NCBI RefSeq assembly: GCF_000226115.1
Contig: NC_016461.1
Coordinates: 3,720,001 to 3,784,000, forward strand
From: Thermothielavioides terrestris NRRL 8126
Lineage: Eukaryota > Ascomycota > Sordariomycetes > Sordariales > Chaetomiaceae
Length of the DNA: 64,000 nucleotides
Direction of reading: 5' to 3'
Positions 12,592-24,000 of this stretch are shown piece by piece. How positions within the stretch are numbered: the first letter of the stretch is position 1; each line of letters starts with the position of its first letter. The notes below the pieces were generated by a model that ran no database searches, was not told where the DNA came from, and saw only the letters and a list, made by a program, of their open reading frames with translations. The position numbers and the translations under genes are program-made.

Positions 12592-12630
12592 GGGAAAGGG
12601 CAAGGGCAAGGGCAAGGGAACGGGAAAGGG
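12592..12630 (+). repeat. (GGGNNN)7 tract, G-quadruplex candidate
   Basis: Seven GGG runs, each separated by exactly three bases (AAA, CAA, CAA, CAA, AAC, AAA), about 500 bases after the stop codon of the NDT80-type gene and on its sense strand. This satisfies the classical four-run quadruplex pattern several times over. It may lie in the 3' UTR or just past the transcript end. Confidence 0.8.
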
Positions 12631-15600
12631 AATAGGACAAAGTGTTTTCTTTTCTGCTCGGCGGGAACGGCGTGTTGGCGGGAACGGGCGCGCAGGCGCA
12701 AGGGACAACAAACAAGCTTGCTTCTTCGGGAATCGAGGTGCTGGAGTTGCTTTACGATCTTTTTTTGTTTTCTCTTCAACTTTGGGACGTAGGGCGGTTT
12801 GGGAGGAAGGGAGGGGAGGCCCATTGGGATCATCAAAGTACCATCTGACGACTTGCAATTTGAGGCTGCGAGGCTCTTGCGCGATTTTCTCCAGTGCGAT
12901 GTTTTCTTTCTTTCCTTTTTCTTTAATGCTGGCGGTAGGGACTGGCATCAGGAGGACCGGCACCACATGCAGCGAACGGGCTTTGGGGACTAGGGGGCAC
13001 ACAAAAGAATGGGATGGGACGGGGACGGAGGGATATGCTGAGGTATTTCCATTTTTTTCTCTTTAATTGCTCATGGTCTGGCCTAACTGATGTTTGTTTC
13101 TTTCCCCTCATCTCTTTCCCCCTCGTCTTCTCCTATTCCGATCCTCGGCGGCCATGGAATCACAGAATGGTGTCTTCATGGGGAAACAACTTGGAACTTG
13201 GGTCGCGCAACGAAAGATGGCATTTGCAAGGGATACCCGGTGCATCATCATTTTTCCCTCTCTTGTTGTTCTCCTTGCTAACTACCTATGTACTTTCTGC
13301 GGTCCTCTTGGTCATTGCCTCAGCTGAGGATAACTCTTCTGCACTGGCACGCGGCCTTGCCTCCCGCCTTTTTTCCTAATTTTCTCTTTTTTTCTTTATT
13401 CTTGGTCTCTTTATCTACATTCCACGTTCGTCGTGGCGGTGCGTCTTTCCCTGCTTCTCCCCGCTCCCGCATCACCTCCCGGCGCCGCAAGGGTGTTCTT
13501 CAACACTACTACGCTGCACGCCTTTCCTTCGCTACGGGACCGCTCATCTGCCGGCTCGGTGCCGAGGCGGGGCAGGCGGAAACATTCCTTCAGCGGCGTT
13601 ATCCAGGGTATTTCGAGATGCGGCCGGTTCTGGGCACGGCGGATGCTGGGGGGTTGTTGGCTTGGCTCCTTCGAGGTGCATGGGGCGAAAATGGCTACGG
13701 GTATTACGGGGGATAGTTACAAGGGGAAAAGGGAGATCGATGAATGGGTAGGGCCTCCTCGATGCTTTCTTTGCCTTGAGTTTCTCCGCTTCTTTTTGCT
13801 GGATGCATTTCGTCGTAGATTCATTCTTTCGAATGAAGCCGCTTTGCGGTGGGATAATCGACCCGTCGCTGACTTTGCCTGGCCTGAGTGTGCTGCAAAG
13901 GTACTGGACAAGCGTCGCCGTGTCCGTCCGGGGGCGGCGTAACGGGAGCATTGCCCGGCGGTTGCGTCTGACTGCTTACCTCATTGCCCCCTTTTCGAAC
14001 CGGATTCTGCACAGGGAGACATGGGCGCAGAGAGTCTGGTTCGGGCTGCCGGCCGCGGCGCGCTCAAGCGCCAGACGCATGGCACCTAACTACCGCAGTA
14101 ACTGTTCCGAGGGGCAGTGTACACTACGGAGGAGATACAAGGCAAAACCTTGAGGATACCCCTGCAGGCCCGAGGCAGAGACTGAGCCAAGGCCGGGATA
14201 AACGAAAGGATCCAGGTATGTACGGATAACGTTATGGGGGCCAGGCAGGCGGTGTCACCGAATCTGATCTGAACATGAACTGGGCTGGGGTGCAGTGGGT
14301 CGATGGATGATCACCGCGTCAGAAGTAGATTCCCAATGCCGCCGTTACCACCGTGGGAAGGCCAGCAGTTTGGGCTCACCGGCTGTGCCCGTTTGTTGTT
14401 GAGGTGGTGGTCACCTAATTCCGCGGAAGGGCCCGTCTTGTTAGCGCTTGTATAGATACCACAATGTAACCGCTGCCTTACCGGTACTGTACCTTGATTA
14501 TTGTGCGAGCAAACAACAAGCAAGTCCGGTTGGTTCCCTTGGCGCTGCACGAGGGCGCTATGGACACGGAGAAATGCAGACTGGTCTTTGTTCACGTCGC
14601 CCAGGCGGTGAGCTTGTGCGCGTCGTTGTTGAACGGTTGTAGCCTGATGGATGACTCAAGGTCCCGAGTTCCAGTTCCAATTGCGGGCGATTTTCGGCAA
14701 GCCGCGGGCAGGAATTCGGGCGAGGGTTCCATTGAGGAAGAACCGGGACGAGCGAGCTGCACTGCGCTAATGCGGTGCTCGAACGGAGAAGAAGCGGGCA
14801 TTAACATCGCCGGCAGGTACCGCGCAGATTCGCTGCTACAGTATTCCGTACAATACCTGAGGTACCTACTTCGAGCCGATGCAGCTGAGGGCGGGGTGGT
14901 AAGCTGCAGCAAATCAATTTACTTCGCCCGCCAACTGCAGCGCCCAAGCAACGCACTTCTGCACTCCTACGCAATGGGGGCACACTCAAGGCCATTGCAG
15001 CGCAGCATCGTCGAAGCCGGTGTGCATGGGCCCCCCTGGACAAGACGTCAGCCACTCTGCCACACCTCTCCATACTGCAGCGCCTGGTGGCTCTTTTCTT
15101 GATTTTCCTGCTCTTAGTGTACCCGCTGGCGTCTGACCTAGTGTACACTACCACACTACGCTGGTTAGTGTACGGAGATGTGAGGTGAGCTGCCCCGGTT
15201 GTGTCACGCCGCTAATCTGCTCATCTGCCGAAGTCGCCCGGGCGGACGGGGCGGACAAGGCCACGACGCAGTATGACTTGCATGAGCGGCCTCCTGCGCC
15301 GGCCAAGCAGGGAGGTCCGCTGGCAAACACACTCGTATGACTCCTCCCCTGGCCTCTACACTAATCCGTACACTTGTACAGTACACCAGGCAGCCGAGGG
15401 GGTAACGGAGTGTGGATGAGAACCCCGCAGACGAGAAACCGCTCAGCGGCGCAGCTGGCGCGGACTTGGACTGGACGTTTGCGAGCCGAGTCCCCTCCAA
15501 CCCCCCCAATGAAAGCAGTATTCCGCGTTGGCCGACGTTGGCCTTGGCCACCAGAGTGCGGGGGACCCCGCTACCACAGTAAACCAGGCAGTCACAGCTG

Positions 15601-18063
15601 CCCGTCTTCTGGCTCACAGCATACGCGTGCGTCAACACAGATCCGAGCAACCCAGGCCGCGCCAACGACCAAAAGGTGAGTTAATTCTCGGGATCCCCGC
15701 TGCTCACCCAGAAAAAGACGAGGAGTCAGGCATGCGCCACCTTCCTGCACGCCGGTCCTTAGCTAGTCCCGAGAGAACGGTTTGGAGGAACACAGCAGCG
15801 ATCTGTACCAGGCGCCGTTCATCCGCGGGACACATGGGCATCTTCCGCGTGCCTCCTCTTGAGACACGTCGACGCGAGCGTGCCTCAAGGTAGGCAGCAG
15901 GGCGAGCAAGACCACTCTTGTCCGACCCGGTCCCGATCTCTCCGTCCCAGCCGAGCTGAGCACTGACGGCCGCCTCGGACTACGGTCCCGCGGCACATGG
16001 TTGGTTGCGGCCTGGAGAGGCAGGAGCCAGGAGGCGGGGCTGGCCGCAAGGCGTGTTTTGGCTGTTGTCCAAATAAGGTTTCGGGACTAAAACAGCCTAA
16101 CGACACAGTGATCAACGCCATCCTTGCCTTCCCTCTTCCCCCCTTCCCCCCTTTCCGCCATTGACTCCACCCCACCCGGAACGCCCGGTCATTTTTCAAG
16201 TCTCTCGTTCGCCGCCAAGACAGCATCGGTAAACTAACCTCGTCCCGCCGTTGCACAACCTAAACTCGCCCTTCCCGGATCCGCACTTGCTTGCGCTAGC
16301 GCCATTCCAACCCCAACCGGTGAGAGCCTCGAACCGTAGGTACACTAAAGGACGGCGGAAGGAAGGCGACCATTCCCTAACCGAGCCTCGAGTTAACTTA
16401 CGTGAGTGGCTAAACGAGCCCTTTCGAGCGCCGGGGCTGCAAGGCCCCTCAGCGGCCATCGACAGCTCGGCAACGGCAGCCACAGTTACGGCCAGCGTTT
16501 CTGCGTCCGGCGATCGTCAACGCAGCAATTCCGACTGGCTCGACTTTACAAAGTGGCGGACATACTAGATAACCAATCTCTTGTTCCGATATGGCGACCG
16601 ACAACAGGATTGGTCCAGGTACTCGACAGCCCTCCGAGACATTCTAGAAGAAGCGACTCGACAGCTTCGCGTCGTCTGACGAAGCCCCGTCGTAACCACC
16701 TCAACCATCCAGCGCCGGGTTGCATGTACTGCAAGGTACTGTACATAGAGACATGCGCAGGCCGGACAATGCCTCTCGCGGCGTTTGGCCTGGCGTCCTG
16801 TCACGGCGATTCCTGCGACACCAGCCCTGCTGCTCGTGGAGTTACCCCCACGAGGCGCTGCCGATGCGCGCCAGCCAGCCCTCAACCTTTCATCTCTTGT
16901 CGTCACCCAGCCCGCAGCGCGGTTGGTTCCGTCAGTCACTGCGGCGCTCCCCACTTTTTTGCCCTTTTTCTTTTCCCCCTCTTCCCGCTCCCTTCGATTG
17001 CCTCGTCACACATCCCGCTCCTTGTACCGCGTCAGATCGGTCCCTGGCCGTGGGGTTTGCGATCGCGCGTGGCCGTGTTGCACAGCCCAGATGCGAAGAC
17101 GCCACCTTCCCACCCTCCATTAGTTCATGATCATAGTGTAGTTGACGTTTGCCTGTGTCGTTCCCCCGATATTTATTTAATCAGTGTGCGTTTTTGTTGA
17201 CAATGTGCAGGAAGTCAGCTGCCAAGAAGTCGTCCTGGCAGCACATCCAGGGGCCGAACAATTCCTTTTTCATGCACCGACCCGCTGCGGGCGAGGCGAT
17301 GAGGAATCATGACGGCAAGGAAGCTCAGCCCGTCCAGATATGCAGTCGACTACGCAAGCAGTAGTATAACTGGCGTTGAGTGGTTCATTACGTACTCGAG
17401 CAGTTCTCCGAAGTCCGAACAAGCCACCGCCAAGCCCTGATTCCAAACTTTCCCGTCTCGAGGGCGTTGTTCTCGTCGCCGATCATTTGCCCCCTCGGCG
17501 AGCGCCGTGCCTGTCTGCCTGCCTGCCCTCGCACACCGGCCTGCAACTCCCTGCCAAGGAGGGGTGGGCAGGTGTGCGTCTGGCATGGAGGGGGAGTGGT
17601 GTGGGTGGGATGTTGTAAGACCCGGTCAGGGTCGCATCCGAGGGCTGTGGCGTTTTAAGCTCGCCGCCATCACTTTCCGCATCGGGGTGTGACTGGCGGG
17701 TCGCTTTCATGAGGCTATTCGTGGATTCCGCGGTGTACTGAATCTCTGGGCTCACTCCCTCCTGCGTGAAGCTTACGACGTCAGTTAGTCGGCAGGGCAG
17801 GGCAGGGCAAAGCCGGCGTCCGTGAGCTGGGCTTCGTGCAGTGTATGCCGCGTGTGTGCTGGGCTGCGGAACTGGCCGCCCACTTTTCTCTCCTCAACCT
17901 TTTTGCCTACTCTCTCTTTTGCACGCTACACGAGGATTCATTCCCAACCCGTATTTCGAAGTCCTTATAACCGTTGGGTCTCGTCGTCGAATCCAGCGCT
18001 GCGCTTGTTATGTCGCAGTCTTGCCTTTACCCGTGGATGGCCGCTGGTCTAGACTCGGACTGA

Positions 18064-18087
18064 TGACTGACTGACTGACTGACTGAC
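18064..18087. repeat. (TGAC)6 microsatellite
   Basis: Six perfect TGAC units in intergenic DNA, followed by degenerate GACC/GACG units. Confidence 0.9.
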
Positions 18088-19121
18088 GGACAGACCGACC
18101 GAATCTCTTGGTCTGTCTCGAAGGGGTAGCATTCTCAGCCCTACAGCCCGCGGTGCGCAGCGCGATCTGCAACGGCCAGGTCCGTCGCTCGGTCGGATTG
18201 GTCGGCCAGGGGAAGGTCTGGTTATTGACGTTACGTTGCGTTGCGTTGCGGCTGACGAATTTTCACTCAACACCAAGTATAGGCAACCGCTGGGATATTC
18301 AGGAGTTGGGTATTTTTGTTTCCCCTTTCCTGACTGATTGACCACCAGACCAATTGACTAATTGAGCGCTCGATCGATCCATTGATCTCCGTGGTGTAGT
18401 ATCGGCGGCTGCGGAAAGCGATTGCCCCTGATTGGGGCGTTTCCGGGTTTGCCTCCTGAGTGACCGACCACCAGACTTGGTTCTTTGCTTTCCACCTCCA
18501 TCTCACAGACGCGAAAGGCTCAGAATGCGGTATTTTTTAGAGTCTTTAGCATCCTGGCAGCCATAGGCATAGGCGTTTCGGTTGGCCAGGTAGGGCTAAC
18601 CAACAGGACAAGGCCGCGGCGAGTGGCCGGAGGCACGTACGTAGGTATCTTGTCTCGTTTCCGCTCCCTACTACTCACACCTCCTGCGAATAGAACAAAC
18701 CTGGGTTGCAGTTTACCAATGGGTAATGGGTAATGGGCTCCTGCCTGCCAACGACATGGTATCTGCCCTACTACCCAACTTACCCACCTACCAATATATC
18801 TTACCTCCCCAGCTTGCTCAACCGGAGCAATTGACTCACCGTGGTTGCGTTGCGTTGGCCTTCTCGAAACGAGCGTTGCTTGTGTCGTGTCGGCTTTGCC
18901 TTTGGGGACTTGCTGCGTGAGAGGTTGGGTCTGCATGGCGGACTCGCTCGCTGCGTCGAGCCCTTGCTTGCGTAGGGCTTGTTTGGGTACAGACCGAGAC
19001 TTTACTGCGTACGCAGGCCGACGCCATGCTGGATATCGTGCGGCAGAGCCGTGGGACTGTTCTTTGGCTGCTTCTGCTCTGGGCAGAGGACCCTTCTTTG
19101 GACAAGCACATGGAGTGAAAA

Positions 19122-19138
19122 GGGGGGGGGGGGGGGGG
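19122..19138. repeat. Poly-G run (G17)
   Basis: Seventeen consecutive G residues about 0.5 kb from the transposon junction. The length may be approximate in the assembly. Confidence 0.9.
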
Positions 19139-19654
19139 TGGGGAGCGGGAGATTGCCGGCTCTGTCTTGTTTGTTTGCGTTGGATATCCTGCTCCTTGTG
19201 CTGGTCAGTTTTTGCTCGGCAGGCCCTATGATACTGGTCTCGATGACTACTGACGGGGTAGGCAAACGCTCTCGGAACGGAAGCTTTCCTTCTGCTCTGC
19301 TCGGCCGGATTACCTAGGTACCCCTGAGCCTCGCCCCCGTACTTGCGAGGCCAGATGCACCAAGGACGGCATGTCCTCCGGACATTTCTGCATGTTCGAA
19401 GTGTACTAACCACTTGCAGGTGCACGAGTGGGCGTGGTTGCGGTGTTCTCGCGCGTTTGTCAACGCATAGGGTCTAGTGTAAGTGGCTTGCTTTGAACGT
19501 ATGGGCGGACCAATTCCAAATGTCTCAGAACGCCGTCTCGCAGCCCTGGTTTGCATGCATTTGTACGGAATTTATTCCGTACTTATTGGCATGAGAAGCC
19601 CGGCGGCTTGCTAGAGCAGGTCATATCCTCGTTGAGGTAAGGGAGGTCGGCGAA

Positions 19655-19662
19655 GGCCACAG
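19655..19662. other. 8-bp target-site duplication (left copy) of the hAT element
   Basis: GGCCACAG here is repeated exactly at 63,697-63,704, on the far side of the block. Eight bases is the duplication length of hAT transposons. The two flanks join into continuous GC-rich DNA if the block is removed. Confidence 0.9.
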
Positions 19663-19683
19663 CAAGACTCTAAACAACTCAAA
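19663..19683 (+). repeat. hAT left terminal inverted repeat
   Basis: Pairs with 63,676-63,696 in inverse orientation with two transition mismatches over 21 bases. It starts immediately after the GGCCACAG duplication. The first ~200 bases of the element keep many CpA sites, so RIP is light at this edge. Confidence 0.85.
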
Positions 19684-19984
19684 TCTATCCAACTCAACTC
19701 AATCAAATCCAACACAAATCAACGTAAATCGGCCCCGTTGGCAATCAAATATAGCCCTGGATTTAAGTTGATTGAGTTGTCTATTTGCCAAGACCGCATA
19801 TTGCCTGGCGCCTCGCAAGATGCCTCCTAGCCTAGCCTAGCCACTATAGCCACCGCCAACCGCCTTGTTTTTCCCTATCTTCTAGGCTTAGCAATGCAAA
19901 CGGAGCTAATTATAAAGTCGCATCGCATTACATCGTCTTTAACCGAGCTAACCGACTGCCCTAGCAAGTGCTATAGCTATAGCT

Positions 19985-22264
19985 ATGCCTAAGACCTCTA
20001 TAGGCCCCCTAATAGCTACGTTATACGGCTATTCGAGCGTTCTAAGCGTTGCTATATAGTTGGAAGCGCTAGTTAGCACCAACCTCGAAGAACTATCTTA
20101 TAGTTCTATCGCCGAATAGCCTAAGGTCGTACTATATAGTAAACAATATATCCTAGAAGACTAGCTAACTAAGAAGAGGCCCTAAAAGTCGTAGATTATA
20201 AGCTATAGGAGCTTTCTTATCGAGGCTACTAATAGCAAGCTAGGAGAACTATCTTAATATTGTAAATACTACAATAAGATCTTTAAGGCTATTACAACGA
20301 GTAGTACCGTAGCTTATCTATCTACTAAATATAACTGCTATAACGATATAAAGGAACGGCTAGTAAAGAGACTAAAGCTATTGGTCTTATCGTTATAGTA
20401 GGCTATAGCTACTAGTGCCCTAGTCGTTAAGCCAACGGCTAGTTCGATCAAAGCGTTGCTAGTTACTTAGATCGTTTATAACGACCTCCTCTTTATAGCT
20501 ATTAAAGATATATACTTCTATAAGCTCCTTCGACTATTTAACTATAAGCTTTTTAAATTTGTTCTAACGTATAGCAATACGATATAGAATTAGGTAGACT
20601 AGCGATACTACGAAGAGAAGGAAGCTATTAAAAAGATATTTAAATCTATAAGGTTTATTAAATATTTTTCCTTCGATATATAGACCTTACTAAATTCGTA
20701 TATACTCCTCGCTATAGTGGTCTACTTCGTAGATAGCTAGTTTAAACTATAGACAAAGCTATTATAGATAGTTTAACTCTATAGCTTATACTCTAGGATT
20801 ATATAAGCTATAGAGATTACAAAGGTCCTTAACGACTTCGATCTAGCTTAGAATATTAGCTTCTTCTAGTATAACAATATCTCCTTGAATGATATATATA
20901 TTGCAACGATCCTCAACTATATCTAGCCTAAGTTCCTACTATCGAGAAAGCAATAGCGACTTCGCTATCTTAGCTATATCGTCAATATTATAGCGAGAGC
21001 CTTTATTAAAGCTTATATCTAGGAATAAGAAGAGGAGGGTACTAGGCCTGTTTAGAAGCTTCACTATATCGTTCACTATATTCGCTATAGTCTACAACGT
21101 TGTAACACCTTCGTTAAGATAGCCTAGTTTAAACAAACTAAAAGCGATACAATAGACGAATTTAATATACTTTTAACCGAGCTAGAGAATATAGTTAGGC
21201 TATAGTTGGTAGTAGACAATGATACTAGGTGGAACTTAGTCTTCTTAATAATCTAATGTGCTATACGACTATAGGACTCTATAGACCTCTACTATATATA
21301 GTCTATAGCTAAAAAGGATAGGCTTCTATATAATAGTATCCTAACTAAATAGGATTAGTAAGTATTAGCTGATATTAAGGATATATTATAGCTATTCGCA
21401 ATGATTACTAAGTTGTTTAAGGGCAATAGACCTACTATACCTACTATTGTTAGAACGATATACTTCCTACTTAACAAACTAAAGAAGAAGCTTAGCCTAC
21501 CCTAGATAGCCACTATATTAGAGATGCTACTGCTATCTACGCTATTATATAGACTACAACGCTAAGCTAGGCGACTATAGCGGTTAGAAGACTATAAGCT
21601 TGATCTTCTACCCTCCTAGCTATCGAATATACCCTTCTTATAAGCTATAACAATTATAAGCAACGAGCTAGCTCTAAAGGCACTATTTATTTAAAATAGT
21701 ATATAAATAGTGATTACGAAGCTCTAAGAATATATTAGCCTGCTCAACGACTTACTAGCGTACTAGATTATAATAATCTTATATCTTAGGTATAAGATTA
21801 GGTAGATATAAAAGCACCTTCTAGAGGATAAGTGTAAAAGCTATCTTATTGCCTTTAAATAGTATTTTTAAGAGCAATATAGCTATATAGAGCTTCTAGC
21901 TAAACTAGAGCCTTCTATTGAATGTATAGGGCAGCTAGAGAGCTAAGGAAGTAACTACTTCCTTACGTCTTCCAACTACTACGAAGATACGAGCTATTAT
22001 AAGAATGAGGTTGACAACTACCTTGCCGAGGCGCCTAGGCATATAGAAAAGCCATTAGAGTAGTGGGTAGCGTATACTAGGCAATTCCTACAGCTCTTTA
22101 AGATAGTATTCGACTTCCTTTTAATCCTAGCTACATCTTCTAAGTACAAGAGACTATTTAGCCGCGCTAAGCACTATATAAGCTATAAACGATACTCGCT
22201 TTATATAGATTTAATTAATATATTATAATGCTTAAAGAATTAGGTATAAAATAGGGAGTTCTAA
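19985..22264 (+). pseudogene. RIP-inactivated hAT transposase
   Basis: One reading frame of 759 codons runs from ATG at 19,985 to TAA at 22,262-22,264 with no frameshift, but is broken by many TAG/TAA codons, as RIP makes from Gln and Trp codons. The N-terminal part has a BED-finger-like stretch (about 20,235-20,345, containing YCKYYNKIF and TSSTVAYLSTKYNC). The C-terminal part has the hAT dimerisation region: EVDNYLAEAP and LEQ-like WVAY at about 22,010-22,080, then ATSSKYKRLFSRAKHYISYKR at 22,130 onward, matching the family pattern of small residues, S-x-x-R-x-F-S and a final CLKN. In life it would cut and paste the element in the nucleus. It is inactive now. Confidence 0.8.
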
Positions 22265-22295
22265 AGCGTGAATATTCGTCGTCGACGGTGTTAAT

Positions 22296-22481
22296 GTCTA
22301 GGTAAGGCGATAGCGATCTTAGCTATATGTAGGAGGTCTAGGCAGGGCGATAGCGATCTTAGCTGTGTATAGGAGGTCTAGGCAAGGCGATGGCGATCTT
22401 AGCTATATATGGGAGGTCTAGGTAGAGCGATAGCGATCTTAGCTATATATAGGAGGTCTATATAGGGCGTAGGCGATCTAG
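22296..22481 (+). repeat. 40-bp minisatellite in the hAT 3' region
   Basis: Four tandem 40-base units start at 22,296, 22,336, 22,376 and 22,416, each beginning GTCTAGG and containing GCGATCTTAGCTAT, followed by a degenerate partial fifth unit. They lie just after the transposase stop and differ mostly by transitions. Function unknown. Confidence 0.88.
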
Positions 22482-22609
22482 GATTATATAATCAATTGCT
22501 TAGTTAGAAAAAAACAAAACTAGGCTCTCTCGATTTTATTGTATTTTTAAGTGATTTAGCTATTATAAGTGCTATTGAGCTAGAGTGCTAGAGAGCTAGA
22601 GAGCTAGAG

Positions 22610-23203
22610 TGTTAGGAGCAGGGGCTCCTAAAAGGAAGGGGGTATACATTGAAGTGACAGAGTACAAGCAAGGCATAAGCAGAGTACACGCTATAGGGTA
22701 GCTATAGGTAGGGGGGGTACGGGTAGTTGCATTGAACGCTAGCCTCTCCTACTGCCTATAGGTTCTATCCTCCTTATCTCTCCTATCCTAGCCCTCGATC
22801 TTCCTCTACATCGGCTAGCCTCTATTCCTAAGCTCGCAGATCCTTTCCTAGGCTATCCTATAGCGCCTATATAGCTCCCTAAGTACGCCCAATCCGCTCT
22901 GTTGCCGACCCAATGTCTTAGTTCCCCGCACTTGCTTAGCCTAATGCCCTGTACTTCGCTTAGCTCTATACCCCTCTGATCGCTTCTCTAGGTAGCTCGT
23001 GTAATCTAGGCTACTGATGTACGCCCTAGTAACGTATATAGATAATTTGTATAGTGCCCTATAGTTGGCTAGGCTATGCCGAGTACTAGATATAGAGCAA
23101 GGTGGTCGGGCCAAGGGTTGTACTAGGTGCTGAGACACGTCCTAAGGGCTGTGCTAGGTGCCGAGGCAAGTCCTGTAGGTTAGGGTGGTTCCAAAGTATA
23201 ATA
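22610..23203 (-). repeat. Element A LTR (3' LTR in coding sense)
   Basis: 594 bp, the same length as 62,890-63,483. It is strongly RIP-mutated along its whole length, unlike its partner, whose outer 190 bases are nearly unmutated. A short minus-strand frame (22,941-23,138) recurs in both LTRs and is only shared LTR sequence. Confidence 0.92.
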
Positions 23204-23222
23204 GGGCCCTCCTCTTTTAAGG
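23204..23222 (-). promoter_or_regulatory. Element A polypurine tract
   Basis: Read on the minus strand, the bases next to the LTR include AAAAGAGGAGGG, a typical plus-strand primer site. It fixes the element's orientation as minus, in agreement with the RT frame. Confidence 0.7.
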
Positions 23223-23320
23223 TCCCTAACCCTAGGGACTACTATGCTATAGCTTAAGGGGCGTAGCGATCGTGTTTTAGGTTATAGCCTTGTATACCTA
23301 GCGACGGACTATATAATAGT

Positions 23321-23490
23321 AGTTTAGATAGCGTATACGTAGCTTACGATCTTGCTATATACGTAGTTCCTATCGATCGTACTTTGGCCTACGACCTAGC
23401 CTACTAGCGGTAGATCGTATAGCGGTAGTTTAGATAGCGTATATATAGCTTACGATCTTCCTATATATATAGCCTCTATCGATCCAACTG
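23321..23490. repeat. Two-copy ~106-bp tandem repeat in Element A
   Basis: The block beginning AGTTTAGATAGCGTATA and ending near CTATCGATC occurs at about 23,321 and again at about 23,427, with transition differences. It lies in the non-coding zone between the 3' LTR and the downstream coding relics. Confidence 0.7.
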
Positions 23491-24000
23491 CTCCTCTATA
23501 TATACGATCTAGGGCGGCCTAGATGGAAGTGGCCTATTTAGACCTAGGGCCGCCTATTTAGGGCCTATTTAGGCCTAAAATAGGAAAGCAACAATAGAGC
23601 TAAATAAAACTGAATAGAAGGAGTATATATTTAGGGTAATAGTAAGAAAGAAAAAGGGGTAAGGAGCATACATTATATACGTCTTAAGCGCCTTCGCTAT
23701 ATATATAGAAAAGGGGAATTGAAACTTCTATTAAAATATCGTAATATAAGAAATATAGGATTTTAGGCCTTCTAAGCTTAGACTACTTTACCGAGTATAT
23801 CTTCTAGGCTTATAGCTCCTAGGCTTCCTTTCCTCCTTTTCTTCCTTTGTACTATCTTTGTAAATGCCTAGCCTACCTAAGTGCCTAGCCTACTACAACA
23901 ATAATATAATACTAGCCTACAATTGCAATTGTATATATACTCTCTACTTCCTTTTAACGCTCCTTCTAATCGTATATATATAGCTAACTTCTTTACTTTA
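23491..24000. other. Element A internal non-coding zone
   Basis: AT-rich, RIP-mutated sequence next to the 3' end of Element A. I see no frame with protein-like content. Confidence 0.5.

Larger units (their letters stand above)
12094..19654. other. GC-rich intergenic DNA downstream of the NDT80-type gene
   Basis: The first few hundred bases are presumably 3' UTR. After that I see pyrimidine-rich tracts, GACT and GGGNNN repeats and a G17 run, but no gene with a recognisable domain. The longest frames (16,406-17,200 + and 18,520-19,425 -) lack motifs, and the second encodes its proline run from the poly-G tract. No RIP bias is seen, so this is ordinary unique DNA up to the transposon junction at 19,655. 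Confidence 0.5.

Noticed and set aside
18520..19425. 301-codon minus-strand frame
   Set aside because: No motif, composition like random GC-rich DNA, and its proline run is the G17 tract.
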